A DNA stretch of 5,874 bases from RGIG3009 sp045590855 (GCA_045590855.1 JAZNRV010000039.1:1-5874); one strand, 5' to 3'; positions 1 to 5,705 are shown, counted from the stretch's first letter. Numbers and translations: made by a program. The notes: a model not told the origin generated them from the letters alone.

Positions 1-404
1 ATTACAACAACAAAATAAGCCGTCCTCAAATAGGGTGCAATTTCGTTAAGGGATAAAAGGGACACTTCCTGCAATATTCCATCTACTGTCTGTCCAAAGA
101 ACGGCAGGAAAAAGAACATTGCGATACTGCAATCGAGCAACCCAAATACCAAATCACGAAAATGTTTTTCTTTTTGCTTGGTATCTTCCTCTGCTATGGT
201 CAGCAATTCATCCCCCGATAGCAGTTCATCAATCGTTACCCCGAAAAACCTTGCTATTATTTTCAGGGAATCTATATTGGGATATCCTCTGCCAGACTCC
301 CATTTTGAAATTGCAGTTCGGGACACATAAAGTGACTCCGCAAGTTCTTCTTGCGTAATTCCTTTTTGTTTTCGTAACTCTTGTAATTTTTCGTTAAACT
401 CCAT
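1..404 (-). CDS. XRE-family HTH regulator with C-terminal membrane segment (partial, cut by window edge)
   Basis: Reading leftward from ATG at 404-402 gives 134 codons with no stop before the window ends, so the C terminus is missing. Residues about 6-63 form a typical Cro/C1 (XRE) DNA-binding domain: LRKQKGITQEELAESLYVSR, then the recognition-helix pattern TAISKWESGRGYPNIDSL, ending FFGVTIDELLSGDE. After a charged linker (about 65-84) a hydrophobic stretch (LVFGLLDCSIAMFFFLPFF, about 85-103) looks like the first membrane span. This layout, an N-terminal HTH followed by membrane helices, is common in Bacillota regulators. The ATG is preceded by a modest AAAGAG ribosome binding site 7 nt away and a strong promoter. 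The gene is divergent from the sdpR-sdpI pair. It could regulate itself or that pair, and its signal is unknown. Family confidence is high; the role is not known. Confidence 0.9.
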   Translation of the reverse strand, partial: MEFNEKLQELRKQKGITQEELAESLYVSRTAISKWESGRGYPNIDSLKIIARFFGVTIDELLSGDELLTIAEEDTKQKEKHFRDLVFGLLDCSIAMFFFLPFFGQTVDGILQEVSLLSLNEIAPYLRTAYFVVV

Positions 405-442
405 AGTAACACTCTTTCGTATGTTCAACTTAATTTTTCTTT

Positions 443-471
443 ATTATAACATAAAATAACAAAAATCTCAA
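443..471 (-). promoter_or_regulatory. Sigma-A promoter of the XRE regulator
   Basis: On the minus strand, TTGAGA (471-466) and TATAAT (448-443) are separated by 17 bp, and TG one base before the -10 box gives an extended TGTTATAAT. Transcription should start near 436, leaving a leader of about 30 nt before the ATG at 404. It is the only strong promoter-like pair upstream of that gene. Confidence 0.8.
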
Positions 472-473
472 TG

Positions 474-578
474 CAATCCTTATGAGTTATAACGATTCTT
501 ATAGAATCTTTATGACTCTTTTTCTTTATATAAGACTCTTTATTAATCATGATGATTATATAAGCATTATGAGTCTTT
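474..578. repeat. Phased degenerate 10-bp AT-rich repeats with GANTC sites
   Basis: Reading the plus strand in steps of 10 from 474 gives related decamers: caatccttat, gagttataac, gattcttata, gaatctttat, gactcttttt, ctttatataa, gactctttat. GANTC occurs at 494, 504, 514, 534 and 571; the first four lie on one 10-bp phase. The block also contains two perfect 15-bp palindromes, GATTCT-TAT-AGAATC (494-508) and TAATCAT-G-ATGATTA (544-558). It lies between the divergent XRE and sdpR promoters and holds no convincing gene. Possible roles are regulator binding, curved DNA or an upstream activating element; none is shown. Confidence 0.6.
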
Positions 579-629
579 ATCTTAAACATAGAGTATGCGT
601 CGGTGCACAGGGCGTGTTTTGAAAAACTA

Positions 630-658
630 TTGACAAAAACGAAAAAATGGCATATAAT
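630..658 (+). promoter_or_regulatory. Consensus sigma-A promoter of the sdpR-sdpI operon
   Basis: A perfect -35 box TTGACA (630-635) and a perfect -10 box TATAAT (653-658) are separated by 17 bp. Transcription should start near 665, inside the following inverted repeat. A consensus promoter held down by a repressor fits an autoregulated ArsR-type operon. Confidence 0.92.
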
Positions 659-682
659 ACATTTAACAATTAGGTTAAATGT
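659..682. promoter_or_regulatory. Probable SdpR-like operator (inverted repeat)
   Basis: ACATTTAAC (659-667) and GTTAAATGT (674-682) are perfect 9-bp inverted arms around a 6-bp spacer. The repeat begins at the last bases of the -10 region and covers the expected start site, ending one base before the ribosome binding site. This is where an ArsR-family dimer would block RNA polymerase. That the neighbouring gene product binds it is inference. Confidence 0.72.
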
Positions 683-698
683 TAAAGGAGGTTTTGCC

Positions 699-974
699 GT
701 GGGATTGCACCAAACGTTAAAAGCGCTGGCAGACCCCATCCGCCGCGAAATTTTGAATTTGCTCAAACAAGGGCGTTTGTCAGCAGGGGAGATTACGGAG
801 CATTTTTCGGTGACAGGTGCCTCTATTTCGCGCCATTTGTCGGTGCTTAAAGAAGCGGATTTGATTCGCGATACGCGCGAAGGAAAATTTATTTTTTACG
901 ATATCAATACATCCGTTTTGGAAGAAACGTTGTTGTGGATTACCGATTTGAAAGGAGAAGACGCACATGTTTAA
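699..974 (+). CDS. sdpR: SdpR-family (ArsR-type) winged-helix autorepressor
   Basis: A 91-residue protein starting at GTG 699-701. This start is chosen because AAAGGAGG (684-691) lies 7 nt upstream and the family starts just before LHQTLKALADPIRREILNLL; the longer upstream reading runs through the promoter and operator. The whole protein is a winged HTH: helices over about 3-35, recognition region SVTGASISRHLSVLKEADLI (about 38-57), and a wing with REGKFIFYDINTSVLEE (about 61-77). No cysteine or histidine cluster for metal sensing is seen, as expected for SdpR rather than a true arsenic sensor. In Bacillus subtilis, SdpR represses its own operon and is relieved when the membrane partner SdpI engages the SdpC toxin and sequesters it. 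The stop overlaps the sdpI-like start by 8 bp (ATGTTTAA), so the two are translationally coupled. The symbol is family-level. Confidence 0.9.
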   Translation: MGLHQTLKALADPIRREILNLLKQGRLSAGEITEHFSVTGASISRHLSVLKEADLIRDTREGKFIFYDINTSVLEETLLWITDLKGEDAHV

Positions 975-2049
975 AAAGAATATAGGAAAGAGCATACTTT
1001 CTTCTGTCGTTACCTTGTTACCTATGGTATTCGGCTTTGCTATGTGGGATAGACTGCCCGATTCCCTGGCAACACACTGGGGCGCCGACGGCAACGTTGA
1101 CGGAATCAGCTCCAAAATTTTTGCCGTTGTCGGCCTGCCGCTTATCTTGTTGCTTGTTCATGCGTTGATGTTATTGTTTTTGTCGTTTAGCAAAGAAACC
1201 AAAACGCAAAACCAAAAAGTGCTTAGCTTGTGTTACTGGATCATTCCCATCCTTTCTCTTTTTGCAAACGGCATTACCTATGCCGCTGCTTTGGAAAAAG
1301 AGTTTGAGGCCATACTTTTTATGCCGTTACTGCTCGGTGCGCTGTTTTTCTTTATGGGTAATTACCTGCCCAAAACAAGGCAAAACCACTCGTTTGGCAT
1401 CAAACTCCCGTGGACATTCGGCAACGAGGAAAACTGGAACAAAACGCACCGTCTCGGTGGCAAAGTATGGGCTGTGTGCGGACTTGCTTTGTGTTTTAGC
1501 GCCCTTTTTCCAACCATGGTGATGGTGTGGGTTGCCTTGGCTGTCATTCTTTTGGCAGTCATCATTCCTACGGTCTATTCGTACGCGCTATATAAAAAGC
1601 ATCAAAAACAAGGCATTGCCTATGAAACCTCATTAAAAAAATCGGATAAAGTAGCAAGAAAAATCACGGCGATTGTGCTGCCGATTATTCTTATTGGTGT
1701 GATGATTTTGATGTTCACGGGGAACATTGCCGTGCAGTATGGCGATACCTCGTTCACCGTCAAAGCCACCTATTGGAACGATTTGACCGTGGAATATACC
1801 GCTGTCGACAGCATCGAATACCGCGAAACGCTCAAAGCGGGCACGCGTACCTACGGTTTCGCCTCGGCACGGTTGTCACTCGGGCATTTCCAAAACGAGG
1901 AATTTGGTTCCTACACCCGCTTTGCCTATACGGGCAAATCGGGAGCAGTCGTGCTAACCGTGGACCAAAACACACTGGTCATCGTCGGCAAAACCCCCGC
2001 CGAAACCAAAGAGATATATCAACAAATAGCGTCAAAAAAACAAAAATAA
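967..2049 (+). CDS. sdpI: SdpI-family multi-spanning membrane protein with C-terminal bacterial PH-like domain
   Basis: A 360-residue membrane protein starting at ATG 967, with AAAGGAG (951-957) 9 nt upstream. The N-terminal part (about 10-72) resembles the DUF1648 region of SdpI proteins, including LPDSLATHWGADGNVDG between two helices. The SdpI signature follows at about 131-168: GNYLPKTRQNHSFGIKLPWT, then ENWNKTHRLGGK. I count about seven hydrophobic spans (10-27, 52-73, 89-109, 115-131, 166-181, 184-207, 232-251). Bacillus SdpI is about 207 residues; here about 105 extra residues follow the last span (RTYGFASARLSLGHFQNEEFG at about 294-314, later LVIVGKTPAETKEIYQQI), resembling a bacterial PH domain of the bPH_5 type. 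Known SdpI gives immunity to the SdpC toxin and anchors SdpR at the membrane. No toxin gene is seen here, so the job may be envelope-stress sensing or orphan immunity. The symbol is family-level. Confidence 0.85.
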   Translation: MFKKNIGKSILSSVVTLLPMVFGFAMWDRLPDSLATHWGADGNVDGISSKIFAVVGLPLILLLVHALMLLFLSFSKETKTQNQKVLSLCYWIIPILSLFANGITYAAALEKEFEAILFMPLLLGALFFFMGNYLPKTRQNHSFGIKLPWTFGNEENWNKTHRLGGKVWAVCGLALCFSALFPTMVMVWVALAVILLAVIIPTVYSYALYKKHQKQGIAYETSLKKSDKVARKITAIVLPIILIGVMILMFTGNIAVQYGDTSFTVKATYWNDLTVEYTAVDSIEYRETLKAGTRTYGFASARLSLGHFQNEEFGSYTRFAYTGKSGAVVLTVDQNTLVIVGKTPAETKEIYQQIASKKQK

Positions 2050-2065
2050 AACAATATAACAACGA

Positions 2066-2092
2066 GCTAGGCACTTTCTCTAAGTGTCGAGC
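2066..2092. terminator. Weak hairpin between convergent genes
   Basis: GGCACTT (2070-2076) pairs with AAGTGTC (2082-2088, one G-U pair) around a 5-nt loop. Three more pairs (2066-2068 with 2090-2092) follow after a single mismatch. The hairpin sits in the 50-bp gap between the stops of sdpI and the leftward pseudogene, where a shared terminator is expected. Neither strand has an adjacent T-run, so it is not a canonical intrinsic terminator. Confidence 0.3.
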
Positions 2093-2099
2093 GCGCTGT

Positions 2100-3394
2100 T
2101 TACAAGTTCATGGTTTCAATGTGTTTTACAGTTTCCCTCATCAAATACCAGTCGGCATTATCCACATAGGGTTGCAGGCACTTGTGCAAAAACATATGTA
2201 CTTCGTACCCGCCGCGGCAAATGGCATCCTCGGTTATAAAATACCCTTTATTTCCGTTGGTACAGCATACAGATAACACCTCCGCGTTTGACGTAAAGCG
2301 ATTAATTTGCAAACCGATTTGCGAAAACAGTTCAAACGGAGAGGAGGCAAATGCCACGTTATCAAAAGCGATAACCGTTTGCGGTATTAACTCAAATTCG
2401 CGCTCACAATACTTGTTGTGATAAGAATCTATCACGCTTTGCATATATGTTTTTTGGAAAACATGGACGTTTGCGGTGCTGTCCCCGTATTTGAGTAACT
2501 CTTTTTCAGCCACGTCCAACGGCACCCGCTTTTTCAAAGGCAACGAGAGTTCGGCAAAAGAAACCGTCAACGTAACATCGCGATACTCCGAAATACTTTG
2601 GTAAATCCCCACAGCATCCTTTGCGGCAACGGCGCCGATTTCGGCAACATAATCCATGTTTCCAATCGTTTTCCCGTTGGAAAGCCGCGGTCCTACGTCG
2701 CCCTCGGTTCCGTTAAAAAAGGCGGTAACAGCACCACTCTCCGATTCCAAGGCATCAATCATAACCCCTGCCCAATCGCGGCCGATTTTCGGATTGTTGC
2801 CGGCAGAAGTACAATGTGCGCCGTAATGAATCATATTGGCAACATTTTTACCGTTTTCGTCTTTAAACGCAATCACTGTCATGCGCTTGTCAAAGCAACC
2901 CCACGGGTTTTGCCCCAATACGATTTGGTTTTCAAAATTAAGTTCGCGCCGATTGATGCCCACAAAACTATCCCCACAAGCAATCCCAACACTTACCGGT
3001 TGCACGTTTTGCAACGCATGTTCAACAGCAAGGAATATTTGTGGAACAAAAATCTCATCGCAATATTCGCGGTCCACGTCACCCCACCCGGGACTTGCAC
3101 AAGTGCGAGGACCGGTATGAGTGTGTATGCAGCACAGCATGGTGTTGTTTTTAGGAATGTCGAATCGGGCGGCAATCTGCTCACGAATATCGTCGCTCAG
3201 TGCGGTGCTGATGCAACAAACCGCTTAACTGACCATTAACGCTTTGGTGGCGCCTTGCTCAAAATAAAAAGCAGTGGCAGTCAGGTCATCTGCTACGGAA
3301 TCGGAAAAAAATCCTGTACCATAGCCAGACAGTTCACAACCAATTTTCGGTGTGATAATTTCTCTGGCAACGCCTAAACACAATTTTTTTGCAC
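2100..3394 (-). pseudogene. Broken neutral/alkaline ceramidase-family protein
   Basis: Leftward reading from 3383 gives LGVAREIITPKIGCELSGYG, then LTATAFYFEQGATKALMVS, an in-frame TAA (3227-3225), and then AVCCISTALSDDIREQIAAR, IHTHTGPRT and the rest of the domain to a normal stop at 2102-2100. Both halves fit the family N-terminal domain (PF04734). The HTHTGP motif, HYGAHCTSAG and a C-terminal CRGGYEV match its metal-site regions. The loop that is GDVS in characterised ceramidases reads GDVGPR, so the catalytic serine is missing. The best start is GTG (3394-3392) with AAAGGAG 9 nt upstream, but it is out of frame by one base through an A7 run; the only in-frame start, TTG at 3383-3381, is 20 nt from that site. 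The ATG at 3140 lacks a ribosome binding site. Intact length would be about 430 residues with no signal peptide. The substrate is unknown and need not be ceramide. Sequencing error is an alternative to decay. Confidence 0.82.
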
Positions 3395-3403
3395 TGCTGC
3401 TCG

Positions 3404-3410
3404 CTCCTTT
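3404..3410 (-). promoter_or_regulatory. Ribosome binding site that points to the GTG start of the ceramidase-like gene
   Basis: AAAGGAG on the minus strand (3410-3404) lies 9 nt before GTG at 3394-3392. That GTG reads only six codons before TAG. Adding one A to the A7 run (3390-3384 on the minus strand) would make it read MQKKLCLGVAREIITP, in frame with the whole family domain. Confidence 0.65.
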
Positions 3411-3425
3411 ACGGTGTTTGTCATC

Positions 3426-3454
3426 AGTATAACACTCACCTTTTTCTAATACAA
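3426..3454 (-). promoter_or_regulatory. Probable promoter of the ceramidase-like gene
   Basis: On the minus strand, TGTTATACT gives an extended -10 box (TATACT, 3431-3426), and TTGTAT (3454-3449) is a weak -35 box 17 bp away. Transcription would start near 3419, about 9 nt before the AAAGGAG site. The -35 box matches consensus at only three of six positions, so the extended -10 carries the call. Confidence 0.45.
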
Positions 3455-3509
3455 TATCAATTTTAAATCTTTTAGTTGTCTTTTTTTATCTTTAAATTAT
3501 CTCCGGTTT

Positions 3510-3543
3510 GTAAAAAAGGCCGTTTTTGTTGACTATTTTTTAC
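3510..3543. promoter_or_regulatory. Nested palindromes around the -35 box of the mutarotase operon (possible operator)
   Basis: An imperfect 16-bp palindrome, AAAAAAGGCCGTTTTT (3512-3527), ends one base before the -35 box. In addition, GTAAAAAA (3510-3517) and TTTTTTAC (3536-3543) form a perfect 8-bp inverted repeat that straddles the -35 box. Either could bind a sugar-responsive regulator, but part of the symmetry may come simply from A/T runs. No regulator gene of the LacI, GntR or AraC type is seen in the window. Confidence 0.35.
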
Positions 3544-3557
3544 GGTTGTGCTAAAAT
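3529..3557 (+). promoter_or_regulatory. Promoter of the mutarotase-metallohydrolase operon
   Basis: TTGACT (3529-3534) and TAAAAT (3552-3557) are separated by 17 bp, with TG one base before the -10 box giving the extended form TGCTAAAAT. Transcription should start near 3564, leaving a leader of about 24 nt to the TTG start, too short for a riboswitch or attenuator. Confidence 0.8.
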
Positions 3558-3587
3558 GGAAAAAATTCAACAGAGGGAGTGAATCAT

Positions 3588-3902
3588 TTGCAACGTTTTA
3601 TTTTGTACTCACAACTCAAACCCGAAAAAGTGGAAGAATACGAGCAACTGCATCGCAACGCTTGGCCGGAAATTGTCAAGATTATTGACGACTGCCATTT
3701 GCATCACTATACCATTTCTCTGCGCGGGAACGAAGTCTTTACTTACTATGAATACACCGGCGACGATTACGAAGCTGACATGAAACGTATGGAAGAATTC
3801 CCCATCATGCACGAATGGTGGAGTCATACGCGTCCGTGCTTTTTGCACCACGACGAAGAACATTACTACGACGACTTAAACGAAGTCTTTTTCAATCCGT
3901 AA
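3588..3902 (+). CDS. rhaM: L-rhamnose mutarotase family protein (sugar anomer epimerase)
   Basis: A 104-residue protein of the RhaM/YiiL family (PF05336), small dimeric ferredoxin-like enzymes that interconvert alpha and beta anomers of L-rhamnose or similar sugars in the cytoplasm. I place the start at TTG 3588-3590: GGGAG (3575-3579) lies 8 nt upstream, whereas the in-frame GTG at 3579 overlaps that site. With this start the protein opens MQRFILYSQLKPEKVEEYEQ, as family members do. The family residues Tyr18, His22, Tyr41 and the WW pair (77-78) fall at or within one position of their places in E. coli RhaM as I recall it. The pattern HRNAWPEI follows, and the end LNEVFFNP is also typical. 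It is the first gene of an operon, 15 bp before the 595-residue metallohydrolase-like gene. No rhaA, rhaB or rhaD is in view, so the true sugar is uncertain. Confidence 0.88.
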   Translation: MQRFILYSQLKPEKVEEYEQLHRNAWPEIVKIIDDCHLHHYTISLRGNEVFTYYEYTGDDYEADMKRMEEFPIMHEWWSHTRPCFLHHDEEHYYDDLNEVFFNP

Positions 3903-3917
3903 AAGGGAGGAATCACC

Positions 3918-5705
3918 ATGGAACAACAAGTAAAAATCGGGTATTTTGCCCACTGGTTTCAACCGCCGTACGCCTTTACTGAATTTTTAAAAGAGCAAGG
4001 GGTAGAAGCCACCAAAATCGACGTTTCGCAGCCCGGTTATTTGGAAGATTTCGATGTTGCGATTATCGAACAAAACGGTTTTAACGATTACGTTGAAAAC
4101 GACGAACACTACATCCACGATTGGGTAAAACGCGGCGGTATTTTGTTCTTCATGCACCAAGACTACGAGCGTTGGGCACCGTACTTCTTACCGCAAGAAG
4201 TGGGCTACACGCAACTCATTCACCGCCACGTAAACACCATCGGCCTTTGCACGCCCGACCAAACCTTCCACGACGACAAATCGTCTTATAAGAACTACAT
4301 GATGCCGTGGATTGAAGAGTGCGGCCGCCGCTTGTTCAGCGAACCGGAAGTCATCACTCCGGACGAAATGTTCGATTGGCGTATTGCCGCCAATTCCTTT
4401 GGCGTCTTGCGCCCTCATAACATCAAAAACGCTGCCGGCGAAGAAAAGGCAGGCCACCAAGTCGTACGTACTGCCGCGCAGTCGTGCTACTTGCTGCCGA
4501 AAAACTGGGAAGTCATCGGCACCTACATGGACCCCGCCGTACGTGACGGTGCCTTAATTGCTCGTGCACAATACGGCAAAGGCATGTTCTTCTTAAACCA
4601 AATCTTGTTCCCCGAAGTCAAAAACGACTTGGCAGAACGTTCTTTCGCTTTCTGGAAGAAATATCTCAAAAACTTGCTTGCTTACTTTGCTCGTTTCAAA
4701 AATGGCGAAAGCGAAGTGTTACCGCCCAAAGCCCCGCAAACCCTGCCTCTCAAAAAGAACTACAAAATGCCCATTCACATGCACTCTTTGGACTGGTACG
4801 GTTGCGACTGCGCTCCCGGTACTGCCAACGCCTTGATGCGGTATATGGGCTGGGATATTTGTGCTTTGGCGGTCAAAGATAACGCACCGTACGACGGCAA
4901 GTTGGATACCGCCAAATACTCCGACGATAAAGTACTTTTCTTGGACGGTCAAGAATATCACCCCTTCAACTGGAACGACAGATTTGAGCATTTAAGCCAC
5001 AACACCTATCATATGTTGGCAATCGGTATCGATTCCGATGCTTACACCCCTCGCTTTACCAAAAGTCTGTTCTCGGATGCCGAAGTCGCCGCATATCTCA
5101 AAGAATCGGTGGATTACGTCCACGAACACGGCGGTGCCATTTGCGCCACCCATCCCAATTTTGACTACTGGTTAAATTACGACGTTGACGGTGTCGACAA
5201 AGAACCGTTAATCCCGCTTGGCGGCACCGACATGGAAAAAGCTTGGCTCAATGGCAAACGCTTTGCCGCCATGGTGTCGGTTGACTTTTTCGGTATGCGC
5301 CGTGCTTTCGATAACCCGGCAGTCAACTTCTTGTACCTCGGTGGCGAAGCACCGTGCCGCGACAACGTGGTTCGTGCCGTACGCGAAGGTCACACCATCG
5401 CCGCTGTTGGCTTTGACGAAGTGGACATCACTTTGAACGGCTACGTCCCGGGCGATGAAATCCCGCTTGCCGAAGCACAAAACGGTGTGCTCTCCATCTC
5501 GGCAAAAGCCATGAAAGGCGAACCGGTTTGCACCGTGCGCGTCTATTCCGGTGCCAACGTCATTTACCGCAAGAACTTTGACGAAAACGAAATCTCGTTC
5601 GAACTCCCGCTCAAAGACTTTGCGCTCAATCAATACATCCGCGTAGAGGTACAAGGCATCACCAAACACTGGATTTGCACCTCCACACCGTTCTATCTCA
5701 AATAA
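3918..5705 (+). CDS. Large protein: GATase1/ThuA-like N-terminal fold joined to a CehA/McbA-like PHP metallohydrolase
   Basis: A 595-residue protein without signal peptide, starting at ATG 3918 with GGGAGG (3905-3910) 7 nt upstream. Residues about 5-255 look like a class-I glutamine-amidotransferase/ThuA-like alpha-beta fold: KIGYFAHWF, FDVAIIEQNG (45-54), VKRGGILFFMHQD (70-82), later ALIARAQYGKGMFFLNQI (212-229). No nucleophile-elbow cysteine is evident. A proline-rich linker (about 265-280) leads to a PHP-like domain: PIHMHSLDW (285-293), DICALAVKDN (313-322), FLDGQEYHPF (341-350), YHMLAIGID (364-372), AICATHPNF (407-415) and VSVDFFGM (453-460). The C-terminal 100 residues (ITLNGYVPGDEIPL, then IRVEVQG and STPFYLK) match the beta-rich tail of CehA/McbA-type proteins. 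Such enzymes hydrolyse esters or related bonds, but the substrate here is unknown. It is the second gene of the mutarotase operon. Codons such as AAC, GAC and TAC are frequent, suggesting good expression. Confidence 0.75.
   Translation: MEQQVKIGYFAHWFQPPYAFTEFLKEQGVEATKIDVSQPGYLEDFDVAIIEQNGFNDYVENDEHYIHDWVKRGGILFFMHQDYERWAPYFLPQEVGYTQLIHRHVNTIGLCTPDQTFHDDKSSYKNYMMPWIEECGRRLFSEPEVITPDEMFDWRIAANSFGVLRPHNIKNAAGEEKAGHQVVRTAAQSCYLLPKNWEVIGTYMDPAVRDGALIARAQYGKGMFFLNQILFPEVKNDLAERSFAFWKKYLKNLLAYFARFKNGESEVLPPKAPQTLPLKKNYKMPIHMHSLDWYGCDCAPGTANALMRYMGWDICALAVKDNAPYDGKLDTAKYSDDKVLFLDGQEYHPFNWNDRFEHLSHNTYHMLAIGIDSDAYTPRFTKSLFSDAEVAAYLKESVDYVHEHGGAICATHPNFDYWLNYDVDGVDKEPLIPLGGTDMEKAWLNGKRFAAMVSVDFFGMRRAFDNPAVNFLYLGGEAPCRDNVVRAVREGHTIAAVGFDEVDITLNGYVPGDEIPLAEAQNGVLSISAKAMKGEPVCTVRVYSGANVIYRKNFDENEISFELPLKDFALNQYIRVEVQGITKHWICTSTPFYLK

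Noticed and set aside
474..578. Repeats read as a possible CRISPR array
   Set aside because: The units are only 10 bp, degenerate and without spacers; no cas genes are present.
425..766. 113-residue minus-strand frame through the divergent control region
   Set aside because: It crosses two promoters, the operator and the start of the SdpR-like gene, and has a low-complexity composition typical of AT-rich noncoding DNA.
1773..2276. 167-residue plus-strand frame over the end of sdpI and the convergent gap
   Set aside because: It overlaps the better supported sdpI and pseudogene frames, lacks a start signal and resembles nothing known.
3225..3227. TAA as a recoded sense codon or selenocysteine-type event
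   Set aside because: TAA is not used for selenocysteine, and the other genes in the window use TAA as their normal stop.
2598..3239. 213-residue open frame on the plus strand opposite the ceramidase-like pseudogene
   Set aside because: No family resemblance and no ribosome binding site. The opposite strand holds recognisable domain motifs throughout, so this is a shadow frame.
3395..3482. In-frame upstream extension of the ceramidase-like frame (back to a TAA near 3488)
   Set aside because: The frame is open but has no ATG, GTG or TTG before 3383, passes through the promoter and ribosome binding site, and does not look like the family N terminus.
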